Source: Aurantibrevibacter sp041747755 (GTDB lineage Bacteria > Bacteroidota > Bacteroidia > Flavobacteriales > Flavobacteriaceae). From it: 26,310 bases of DNA. The DNA lies in contig JBGTEN010000175.1 of NCBI GenBank assembly GCA_041747755.1, positions 1-26,310 of the forward strand, read 5' to 3'. The translations under genes were made by a program, and so were the position numbers. The notes under the pieces are model-generated. The model ran no database searches. It had not been told where the DNA came from and worked only from the letters and a program-made list of their open reading frames with translations. Of this stretch, positions 15,144-22,313 are shown piece after piece (positions within the stretch are counted from its first letter, which is position 1; every line of letters starts with the position of its first letter).

Positions 15144-16094
15144 ATGAGCATTATTCCAAGCGTTAACTTGCAAGATTTTACCTCCAATGATCCAATTAGA
15201 AAAGAAAATTTTACAAAAGAAATAGGTAGTGCCTTTGAACACATTGGATTTGTAGCTTTGAGCGGTCACTTTTTATCTGATAAACTGGTTACGGATCTTT
15301 ATGAGGAAATAAAAAAGTTTTTCAATTTACCCCAAGAAGTAAAGAATAAATATGAGATTCCGGGAATTGGAGGTCAGAGAGGGTATACTTCTTTTGGAAA
15401 AGAACATGCCAAAGGAAGAAAAGAGGGTGATTTAAAGGAGTTTTGGCATTTTGGACAGTATGTTCAAGACGATGAACTATTGGAAAAAACATATCCTGCT
15501 AATGTAATTGTTGAAGAGTTGCCCAATTTTAATAAAGTAGGAAAAGAAACCTATAAAATGCTTGAAAAAACCGCTAGATATGTTTTGCGGGCATTGGCCA
15601 TCCATTTGGACTTGGAGGAAACTTATTTTGATTCTTACATCAAGAATGGAAATTCTATTTTACGTCCAATTCATTATCCTCCCATTACAATTGAACCAAA
15701 AAATGCTATTCGTGCCGCTGCACATGGAGATATAAATTTAATAACCTTATTAATGGGGGCTCAGGGCAAGGGTTTACAGGTTAAAAATAATATGGGCGAA
15801 TGGGTGGATGCTATAGCTAAACCTAACGAGCTTATGATAAATGTTGGTGACATGCTTTCCAGACTTTCCAATAACAAATTAAAATCAACTATACATCAAG
15901 TAGTAAACCCTCCTCGTGAATTATGGGGAACCTCCAGATATTCTATTCCTTTTTTTATGCATCCAATTAGCGAGATGCCGCTTAATTGTCTTGAAAATTG
16001 TATCGATGAAAGCCATCCTAAACAGTTCGAAGATATTACAGCCGGCGAGTTTTTAAATGAACGTCTTATAGAATTGGGGTTGATAAAAGGGTAA
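15144..16094 (+). CDS. 2-oxoglutarate/Fe(II) oxygenase, isopenicillin N synthase-like
   Basis: A 316-aa cytosolic dioxygenase of the IPNS/plant-type 2OG oxygenase fold. The N-terminal DIOX_N-like part (about 1-110) includes FEHIGFVALSGH and GQRGYTSFGKEHAKG. The double-stranded beta-helix core carries the iron ligands His194 and Asp196 (AAHGDINLITLL) and His251 (STIHQVVNPP); Arg265 and Ser267 (SRYSIPFF) bind the 2-oxoglutarate carboxylate. All active-site residues are present. Its substrate cannot be predicted from sequence or neighbours. Homologues of this length are common as single genes in Flavobacteriia. It has its own promoter and ends 81 bp before the SUI1-like gene on the same strand. 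Confidence 0.93.
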   Translation: MSIIPSVNLQDFTSNDPIRKENFTKEIGSAFEHIGFVALSGHFLSDKLVTDLYEEIKKFFNLPQEVKNKYEIPGIGGQRGYTSFGKEHAKGRKEGDLKEFWHFGQYVQDDELLEKTYPANVIVEELPNFNKVGKETYKMLEKTARYVLRALAIHLDLEETYFDSYIKNGNSILRPIHYPPITIEPKNAIRAAAHGDINLITLLMGAQGKGLQVKNNMGEWVDAIAKPNELMINVGDMLSRLSNNKLKSTIHQVVNPPRELWGTSRYSIPFFMHPISEMPLNCLENCIDESHPKQFEDITAGEFLNERLIELGLIKG

Positions 16095-16175
16095 TAATTA
16101 GAACAAAAGATTCATGATTTCTAAAGCTTGAAAAACCAAGTTTGGAAGGAAACAATTAATAAAACGATTTCTAGT

Positions 16176-16505
16176 ATGGACTTAAAAGATCAGCTAAAAA
16201 ATTTATTTCCTGAGCATAGGTCGGAATTTGAAGAAGCTCATACTATAGAAGAAAAAGGAATCTGGCTTCAGGATGACCCAATTATTTGCAAATATGAAAA
16301 AAGAAAAGGGAAGCCAACAACCATTCTTGAAGGCTATACAGGATCTGATGAAGACTTTAAGAAATTAGCCAAAGAACTAAAGACAAAACTTAGCGTGGGT
16401 GGCACCTTTAAAGAGAATTCTATTATTATTCAAGGTGACTATAGAGATCGGATTATGGTTATCTTAAAAGAAAAAGGGTTTAAGGTTAAGCGGGTTGGAG
16501 GATAG
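16176..16505 (+). CDS. SUI1/eIF1-like translation initiation factor
   Basis: A 109-aa protein of the YciH/SUI1 family, small ribosome-binding proteins that affect start-codon fidelity. The N-terminal tail MDLKDQLKNLFPEH and IWLQDDPIICKYEKRKGKP precede the SUI1 domain, with ILEGYTGSDEDFKKLAKELKTKL, VGGTFKENSIIIQGDYRDRIM and the end GFKVKRVGG. I take ATG 16176 as the start; an upstream in-frame TTG at 16128 would add 16 residues that do not fit the family. Bacterial members are non-essential and their precise role is not settled. Confidence 0.92.
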   Translation: MDLKDQLKNLFPEHRSEFEEAHTIEEKGIWLQDDPIICKYEKRKGKPTTILEGYTGSDEDFKKLAKELKTKLSVGGTFKENSIIIQGDYRDRIMVILKEKGFKVKRVGG

Positions 16506-16521
16506 TTTTCTGTTAATTATT

Positions 16522-16551
16522 TTTGCATTTTATAGAAAAACAGTACTTTTA
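16522..16551 (+). promoter_or_regulatory. Putative -33/-7 promoter of the DUF1835 operon
   Basis: TTTG (16522-16525) and TACTTTTA (16544-16551, one mismatch to TAnnTTTG) are 18 bases apart, the same spacing as in the FKBP promoter. It lies 30 bases before the DUF1835 ATG, between that gene and the SUI1-like gene, so the three-gene operon probably starts here. Confidence 0.5.
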
Positions 16552-16581
16552 TAGCTACTACCAACAACAGCTGCCAGATTT

Positions 16582-17514
16582 ATGAGTTCTACACTACATA
16601 TTACCAATGGGGATAGGTTTACCCAAAAATTAAAGTCGCTAAAACTTCAAGGGGAAATCATTACCTGGCGAGAAATGCTCTGTGAGGGTAAAACAGAAAC
16701 AAGTGTTGGAAGCGAATCTTTTTGGAAGACCCGCTTTGAGTTTCTTCACAAGAATTATAAAATTACCAAATCATGGTATGTTGAAAAAACACTGAAGGAA
16801 TACAGATCACTTTGTAACCACAAGCAACAAGATCAAATTATTTTGTGGTTTGATTATGACTTGTACAATCAGGTGAATATGCTAGCGGTTATAAGTTGGT
16901 TAAAGAACCACAGAAAATATGCTGAAATACATTTGGCTTGTAGCGGAGAAGAAGATGAAACTAAAACTTTATATAGATTAGATGATTTAGATGATAACCA
17001 GTTGATTAAACTTTACAATAATAAAGCTTGGCTTACTCAGGATGACATTGAATATGCAGACTATGTATGGCAGCTATATTGTAGCGACAATCCCATTCGT
17101 CTTCAAAATTTAACCGACTTCTCCAATTACCAATTTGATTACTTATCGGAAGCGCTTCAGGCTCATTTAAAACGGTTTCCTTCTATTAGAAATGGATTAA
17201 ATCAGGTAGAAAATAGTATTTTAAAACTTGCAGCGGAAAGAAGACTTAAAACCAAAAGCGAACTTATAATTACAGCAATTTCCAACCAAGGTGTTTATGG
17301 GTTCGGAGATGCACAATATGATAGACTCGTTACCAAATTAAAGCCATTATTTACCAATTTCAATCCGGTCAGACTCACCAAAAAGGGTAAGGAAATTTTA
17401 GAAGGAAAAACAAGTTACTATGCTTGTATACAGGAGAATGATGCTTATTTGGGAGGTGCATTAAAATACAATTACCTCTACAACACAAATACTGACCGAA
17501 TTTTAAAATTATAG
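16582..17514 (+). CDS. DUF1835 domain protein
   Basis: A 310-aa soluble protein. The N-terminus MSSTLHITNGDRFTQKLK followed by GEIITWREMLCEG is the DUF1835 signature, and ILWFDYDLYNQVNMLAVISWL matches its central HDxxcQ-like block (here FDYDLYNQ). The C-terminal half (about 170-310) includes LQNLTDFSNYQFDYLSEAL and a winged-helix-like stretch (LAAERRLKTKSELIITAI, TKLKPLF, RLTKKGKEIL), which ends in LGGALKYNYLYN. The biochemical function of the family is unknown. It is followed by the nucleoside phosphorylase after a single base, so translation is likely coupled. Confidence 0.85.
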   Translation: MSSTLHITNGDRFTQKLKSLKLQGEIITWREMLCEGKTETSVGSESFWKTRFEFLHKNYKITKSWYVEKTLKEYRSLCNHKQQDQIILWFDYDLYNQVNMLAVISWLKNHRKYAEIHLACSGEEDETKTLYRLDDLDDNQLIKLYNNKAWLTQDDIEYADYVWQLYCSDNPIRLQNLTDFSNYQFDYLSEALQAHLKRFPSIRNGLNQVENSILKLAAERRLKTKSELIITAISNQGVYGFGDAQYDRLVTKLKPLFTNFNPVRLTKKGKEILEGKTSYYACIQENDAYLGGALKYNYLYNTNTDRILKL

Positions 17515-17515
17515 C

Positions 17516-18388
17516 ATGCGGCTTAATGCCTCAGAACTAATCCTAAATCAGGATAGTAGCATTTATCATCTAAATTTATTGCCTTCAGACATCGCAGACA
17601 CTATTATTACAGTTGGTGATCCCGATCGTGTAGAACATGTTTCCAAATTCTTTGATGTTGTTTATTTGCGGAAACAAAAACGAGAATTTTGCACCCATAC
17701 AGGCAGTTTAAATGGAAAGCGAATCACGGTTATTTCAACTGGAATAGGTACGGATAACATTGACATTGTCCTAAACGAATTGGATGCATTGGTCAATATT
17801 GATTTTGAAACCAGAACGGTTAAGGCAATTAAGACCACTTTGGACATTATTCGCATTGGCACTTCAGGGGCAATTCAGCCGGAGATACCTGTAAATTCAT
17901 TTTTAATGAGTGAATATGCAATTGGTTTAGACGGGCTATTGCATTTTTACAAAAGTGAGCATATTCAACACACGGATATGCAACAAGCCTTTATTGCTCA
18001 AACAAGATGGTCTCCTACTAAATCCCAGCCTTATGTGGTAAAATATGATATTGAATTGGCAAAAAAAATCCTATCTGAAAAGATACAATTAGGTTTTACT
18101 GCAACAAATGTTGGTTTTTACGGTCCTCAAGGGAGAACATTGCGATTAGAAAATGAGGACAACAATCTTGTTGATAAAATAGCGAATTTTAACTTTAAGG
18201 GAATTTCCATTACAAACATGGAAATGGAAACCTCAGGAATCTATGCCTTGGCGAAACTTTTGGGACATAGGGCTATTTCTATGAACTGTATTTTAGCCAA
18301 CCGGAGTACAGGAGAATTTTCAAGATCACCCGAAAAAGCAATAGATAAATTAATAGAATACAGCTTAGATAAACTTACAAACAAATGA
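17516..18388 (+). CDS. Nucleoside phosphorylase, uridine-phosphorylase-like (PNP/UDP family)
   Basis: A 290-aa enzyme of nucleoside salvage that cleaves a (pyrimidine) nucleoside with phosphate. Motifs of the NP-I family are VGDPDRV (33-39, phosphate loop), ISTGIGTDNIDIVLNE, IRIGTSGAI (about 111-119) and NMEMETSGIYALAKLLG (about 234-250), where the Glu contacts the ribose. Compared with E. coli Udp it is longer by roughly 35 residues. It sits between the DUF1835 gene (1-bp gap) and the substrate-binding-like gene (4-bp ATGA overlap), a tightly coupled operon. Base specificity (uridine versus purine) cannot be settled by eye; uridine is favoured by overall resemblance. Confidence 0.9.
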   Translation: MRLNASELILNQDSSIYHLNLLPSDIADTIITVGDPDRVEHVSKFFDVVYLRKQKREFCTHTGSLNGKRITVISTGIGTDNIDIVLNELDALVNIDFETRTVKAIKTTLDIIRIGTSGAIQPEIPVNSFLMSEYAIGLDGLLHFYKSEHIQHTDMQQAFIAQTRWSPTKSQPYVVKYDIELAKKILSEKIQLGFTATNVGFYGPQGRTLRLENEDNNLVDKIANFNFKGISITNMEMETSGIYALAKLLGHRAISMNCILANRSTGEFSRSPEKAIDKLIEYSLDKLTNK

Positions 18389-19236
18389 AAACGGTTACTA
18401 TAGTTGGTGTGCCAGAACATTTTAATTTTCCCTGGCAATTGGCGATTGATGAGGGAGCATTTGAACAACGCGGAATTGACCTTCAGTGGAAGGATATTCC
18501 GGAGGGCACCGGTAAGATGAGTCAGATGCTGCAACAAAATGAAACAGATCTGGCTATTATCTTAACTGAAGGGATTGTAAAGAGTATTATTGAAGGCAAT
18601 ACAGCTAAGATAGTTCAAGAGTACATAGCCTCTCCCCTCTTATGGGGCATTCATGTAGGTGCAAATAGTAATTTTAAAGCCATTTCCGATTTGGAACATG
18701 CCAGAGTAGCGATTAGTAGATTTGGAAGTGGTAGTCATCTTATGGCTTATGTTAATGCCAAGAATCAGAATTGGGATACCCGAACTCTTCAATTTGAAGT
18801 CATTAATAATTTAGAAGGCGCTGTAAAAGCATTGACAGAAGGGAATGCTGATTATTTTATGTGGGAGCATTTTACAACCAAGCCCTTAGTCGACAAAAAT
18901 ATATTCCACCATCTAGGGGATTGTCCAACTCCCTGGCCTTGCTTTGTAATTGCCGCTACAAATCAGTTTATTAAAGACTACAAAGAAACGTTAGATCATA
19001 TTTTAGATGTAATTAACCTCTACACAGCTGAATTTAAGTCCATCCCCAGCATGGATAGAACTTTGGCTAATACCTATGATCAGGCATTGGAAGATATTAA
19101 GAGATGGCTTTCACTCACCCGTTGGAGTCAACAACAGATTAAACCGGAAATTATTCATAATGTGCAGTCTACATTATACAGTCTGAAGTTGATTGACGCC
19201 AAATTACCATATGAAAAATTGGTTACCAAACTATAG
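18385..19236 (+). CDS. Substrate-binding-protein-fold (SsuA/THI5-like) protein without signal peptide
   Basis: A 283-aa protein with the type 2 periplasmic-binding fold: VTIVGVPEHFNFPWQLAIDEGAFEQRGIDL is the classic opening (first strand, then the 'GxFxxxGl' helix), followed by GTGKMSQMLQQNETDLAIILTEG, IASPLLWGIHVGA, ARVAISRFGSGSHLMA, ADYFMWEHFTTKPL and FVIAATNQFI. There is no export signal and no lipobox, so it should stay in the cytoplasm. That makes ABC import unlikely and points to a cytosolic sensor or enzyme, comparable in principle to THI5/NMT1 proteins, although I do not see their Cys-rich motif. It overlaps the phosphorylase by 4 bp and its 3' end overlaps ung by 14 bp on the opposite strand. 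Confidence 0.8.
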   Translation: MKTVTIVGVPEHFNFPWQLAIDEGAFEQRGIDLQWKDIPEGTGKMSQMLQQNETDLAIILTEGIVKSIIEGNTAKIVQEYIASPLLWGIHVGANSNFKAISDLEHARVAISRFGSGSHLMAYVNAKNQNWDTRTLQFEVINNLEGAVKALTEGNADYFMWEHFTTKPLVDKNIFHHLGDCPTPWPCFVIAATNQFIKDYKETLDHILDVINLYTAEFKSIPSMDRTLANTYDQALEDIKRWLSLTRWSQQQIKPEIIHNVQSTLYSLKLIDAKLPYEKLVTKL

Positions 19237-19888
19237 TATCCTGTTGGTTTTCCTCTAAAATAGTATTTACCTGACTAAAATGACGATTTCCAAACCACAT
19301 TCCCCTATTAGCGCTTAATGGAGATGGATGTCCCGAGGTAAGAACATGGTGTTTCTTAGTATCAATTAAAGCCACTTTCTTTTTTGCAAAGCCACCCCAA
19401 AGCAGAAAAATTACTCCTTCTTTTTTTTTGGAAATAAGACGAATTACAGCATCGGTAAAAATTTCCCAACCTTTGTTTTGATGGCTACCTGCTTGATGAG
19501 CTCTTACGGTCAAAGTAGCGTTTAACAATAGTATTCCTTGTTTTGCCCACGGTTCTAAGTTTCCACTTGTGGGATAAGGTTTGCCAACATCAGCTTGCAG
19601 TTCCTTAAAAATATTAATTAAAGATGGTGGATGTGGAATCCCTTCCTGCACCGAAAAACACAATCCGTTGGCTTGTTTTGGCCCATGATAAGGATCCTGA
19701 CCAATAAGCACCACTTTGGTGTTCTCGAAAGCACTGTGATCAAAGGCAGCAAAGATATTTTTTCCCTTGGGATAACAGTTATAGGTACTATATTCCTGTT
19801 TTATAAATTGGGTCAGGTTTATGAAATAAGGCTGCTTAAATTCATTCGCTAAATGGATTTTCCAGCTATCGTGAATTTGAACATCCAT
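19223..19888 (-). CDS. ung: Uracil-DNA glycosylase, family 1
   Basis: A 221-aa DNA repair enzyme that removes uracil from DNA. The water-activating motif is GQDPYHGP (63-70, catalytic Asp65), followed by GLCFSV, the Pro-rich loop PHPPSL, LLLNATLTV (uracil-binding Asn), LLWGGFAKK, and the minor-groove loop GHPSPLSA (186-193, His187). The length fits bacterial Ung. The C-terminal 14 bases of the gene overlap the convergent upstream neighbour. A -7 box (TATTTTTG) lies 27 bases upstream of the ATG. Confidence 0.97.
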   Translation of the reverse strand: MDVQIHDSWKIHLANEFKQPYFINLTQFIKQEYSTYNCYPKGKNIFAAFDHSAFENTKVVLIGQDPYHGPKQANGLCFSVQEGIPHPPSLINIFKELQADVGKPYPTSGNLEPWAKQGILLLNATLTVRAHQAGSHQNKGWEIFTDAVIRLISKKKEGVIFLLWGGFAKKKVALIDTKKHHVLTSGHPSPLSANRGMWFGNRHFSQVNTILEENQQDTIVW

Positions 19889-19914
19889 AAGTTATCTTTC
19901 TTTGTTTATGGCTT

Positions 19915-19922
19915 CAAAAATA
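19915..19922 (-). promoter_or_regulatory. Candidate -7 box of ung
   Basis: On the minus strand the sequence reads TATTTTTG, an exact TAnnTTTG match, 27 bases before the ung ATG. No convincing -33 box is seen at the normal distance (a TTTG is only 13 bases away). Confidence 0.4.
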
Positions 19923-19982
19923 GGCAAAACCGTTGCAAATATTAAATAGCATTCCTACTATTCAATTTAAGATGGTCATTCA

Positions 19983-20013
19983 TTTATGGTATCGAGCGTA
20001 ATACCTACCTTTG
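19983..20013 (+). promoter_or_regulatory. -33/-7 promoter of the mutS2-like gene
   Basis: TTTA (19983-19986) and an exact -7 box TACCTTTG (20006-20013) are separated by 19 bases. The -7 box includes the in-frame TTG at 20011, so translation must start downstream at ATG 20032, leaving a leader of roughly 12 bases. Confidence 0.65.
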
Positions 20014-20031
20014 CATTCGATAATAGTAAAA

Positions 20032-22233
20032 ATGAATAAGATTACTCCTAAAACGCTTCAGGATTTAGAATTTCCAACGGTTTTGGATCAACTCGCTGCG
20101 CGATGCAACACTGTTTTGGGAAAGGAAAATTCCTTGGGATTAGCCCCTCTTCAAAGCATTGAGGAAATCATAAGTGCTTTGGGGCGAACTTCGGAGTACT
20201 TATCTTCTTTTTCAAACGAAAATCGTATTCCAAATCACGGTTTTGATTCCATTACCACTGAACTTAAATTACTTGGGATAGAGAACACCACTTTGGATAT
20301 TGGAGGTTTTCAACGAATTAGTATTATATGCAATTCGGTTACTAGCCACCTGAGGTTTTTTCGAAAATTTAAGATCTACTACCCCCTTCTTTTTGAAGTT
20401 ACTGAAGGTATTGAGCTTAATACGGAGATTACGCAACAAGTCGATTCTGTAATTGACAGATTTGGAGAAATAAAGGATGACGCCTCAGTTAATTTAAGAC
20501 AGATTCGACAACAGATTCATGAAGTAAAAGCTAAGATTAATCAAAGTTTTGGGGTCGCTCTAGCGATGTACCATGCTTCTGAATTTTTGGATGATATCAG
20601 GGAATCGGTTGTTGAAAATCGACGGGTTCTGGCGGTAAAAGCGATGTATCGAAAAAAAGTAAAGGGATCCATCTTAGGTTCATCGAAAACCGGTAGTATA
20701 GTGTTCATAGAACCGGAAACCACCTTAAGATACTCAAGGGAATTAAATAATTTGGAATTTGAAGAAAAGGAGGAGGTCCAACGCATTTTAAATGCATTGA
20801 CTAATTTTATTCGTCCGTTTGTCGCTCAACTTGCAATCTATCAAGATTTTCTTGTTTTTATGGATGTTACTGCAGCAAAGGCTAAGTATGCCTCTGAGAT
20901 GAATGCAGTACTCCCGGACATCAACACCAATAAAGAAATACAGTTACGGGATGCATATCATCCTCTGCTATATTTAGCAAATAAAAGAAAAAAAGAAAAG
21001 ACCTTCCCACAGACCATACAACTGCACCCTGAGAATAGGATTATCGTAATATCCGGTCCTAATGCAGGTGGGAAAAGTATCACTTTAAAGACCATCGGTT
21101 TATTGCAAGTAATGGTACAGAGTGGGTTTTTAATACCCGTCCATGAACGCAGCTCTATATGTTTCTTCGATGTGATATTAACCGATATTGGAGATAATCA
21201 ATCTATTGAAAATCATTTAAGTACGTATAGTTATCGACTTAAAAACATGAACTATTTTTTGCGCAAGTGTAATGACAGAACACTGTTTTTAATCGATGAG
21301 TTTGGTACCGGAAGTGATCCGGAATTGGGTGGTGCTTTGGCTGAAACCTTTTTAGAAGTGTTTTATGAAAGAGGGGCTTATGGGGTAATTACCACTCACT
21401 ATGCTAATCTAAAATTGTTGGCGAATGAACTCCCTCACATATCTAATGCAAATATGCTTTTTGACGGTAAGACGTTGGAGCCAACTTACCAATTGGTATT
21501 GGGACAGGCAGGTAGCTCGTTTACCTTTGAGGTAGCTCAGAAAAACGGAATTCCTTTCAGTCTTATTAATCGGGCCAAGAAGAAAATTGAGGGAGGTAAA
21601 GTCCGTTTTGATGCAACAATTGCCAAATTGCAACAGGAACGAAGTAAAATGGCCGAAACAGGAACCCGTTTACAGGAAGAAGAGTCCAAAGCAAGGGATG
21701 AGGCCAAACGCTTTGAAGAGCTTAATACCAAGATTAAGTCTAAACTTGAAAATTATCAGGAGCTTTACGATTATAATCAGCGTATGATTTACCTAGGTAA
21801 TAAAGTGAACACTATAGCCGAGAAGTATTTCCAGGATAATAAAAAACGAGTTCTTGTATCGGAATTGATTCGGATTGTAGAAACAGAAAATAGTAAACGA
21901 AAGAAAAAAACAGTTCAGGAAATTAAAGTAGAGCAGGTAAAAAAAGAGCAAATAGAACAAGAGGTGATCCAAAAAGTCGAAGTAATTCGGGAAAAGAAAA
22001 AGGTTGCCAAAAAGAAAGCCGAGGTACAAGAAAAAAATAAACCTAAACCTGTTTTTAAGGTAGGTGATCGTGTTCGGATGCCGGATGGTAAGGCTATAGG
22101 AAGTATTGACAAACTGGAAAAAAATAAAGCTGTTGTAAACTATGGTGTGTTTACCACCAATGTTAGTGTGGATCAGTTGGAGCTTGTAGGGTCGTCACCG
22201 ACCATTCGACAAAGGAATGATAACAAAAATTAA
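20032..22233 (+). CDS. MutS2-like ATPase without C-terminal Smr domain
   Basis: A 733-aa ABC-type ATPase of the MutS2 family (collided-ribosome and branched-DNA processing in other bacteria). Domain order: N-terminal clamp-like region (1-330) with LQDLEFPTVLDQLAARCNT; Walker A SGPNAGGKSITLKT (about 340-353); the signature LSTYSYRLKNM; Walker B LFLIDEFGTGSDPELGGAL (about 418-436); the TTHYANLK switch; then a long charged coiled coil (about 530-680). It ends with a KOW-like domain FKVGDRVRMPDGKAIGSI. B. subtilis MutS2 carries an Smr nuclease domain after this point; here the protein stops about 35 residues after the KOW motif, so Smr is absent. The start at 20032 is fixed by the promoter; an upstream TTG at 20011 is part of it. 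Confidence 0.92.
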   Translation: MNKITPKTLQDLEFPTVLDQLAARCNTVLGKENSLGLAPLQSIEEIISALGRTSEYLSSFSNENRIPNHGFDSITTELKLLGIENTTLDIGGFQRISIICNSVTSHLRFFRKFKIYYPLLFEVTEGIELNTEITQQVDSVIDRFGEIKDDASVNLRQIRQQIHEVKAKINQSFGVALAMYHASEFLDDIRESVVENRRVLAVKAMYRKKVKGSILGSSKTGSIVFIEPETTLRYSRELNNLEFEEKEEVQRILNALTNFIRPFVAQLAIYQDFLVFMDVTAAKAKYASEMNAVLPDINTNKEIQLRDAYHPLLYLANKRKKEKTFPQTIQLHPENRIIVISGPNAGGKSITLKTIGLLQVMVQSGFLIPVHERSSICFFDVILTDIGDNQSIENHLSTYSYRLKNMNYFLRKCNDRTLFLIDEFGTGSDPELGGALAETFLEVFYERGAYGVITTHYANLKLLANELPHISNANMLFDGKTLEPTYQLVLGQAGSSFTFEVAQKNGIPFSLINRAKKKIEGGKVRFDATIAKLQQERSKMAETGTRLQEEESKARDEAKRFEELNTKIKSKLENYQELYDYNQRMIYLGNKVNTIAEKYFQDNKKRVLVSELIRIVETENSKRKKKTVQEIKVEQVKKEQIEQEVIQKVEVIREKKKVAKKKAEVQEKNKPKPVFKVGDRVRMPDGKAIGSIDKLEKNKAVVNYGVFTTNVSVDQLELVGSSPTIRQRNDNKN

Positions 22234-22313
22234 CAGTCAGACACCAAGATGTTGAACCCAATCTGGGTGTCCGTCTGCTACGTTAATTTTCTAACTTACC
22301 AAAAATTAACAGT
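22224..22313. repeat. 14-bp direct repeat spanning both stop codons
   Basis: CAAAAATTAACAGT occurs at 22224-22237 and again at 22300-22313. The first copy contains the TAA stop of the mutS2-like gene; the second contains the complement of the TAA stop of the cytolysin-like gene. The two copies flank the terminator hairpin. Confidence 0.6.
22226..22290. terminator. Nested inverted repeats between convergent mutS2-like and cytolysin-like genes
   Basis: The core hairpin GACACCAAGAT (22240-22250) / ATCTGGGTGTC (22261-22271) has 10 pairs with one A-G mismatch and a 10-base loop. It is enclosed by AAAATTAAC (22226-22234) / GTTAATTTT (22282-22290), giving a T-rich 3' side. It can serve as terminator for the mutS2-like gene, possibly for both genes. 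Confidence 0.55.

Noticed and set aside
18385..19236. Calling the substrate-binding-fold protein an ABC importer component
   Set aside because: It has no signal peptide or lipobox, and no permease or ATPase gene is adjacent.
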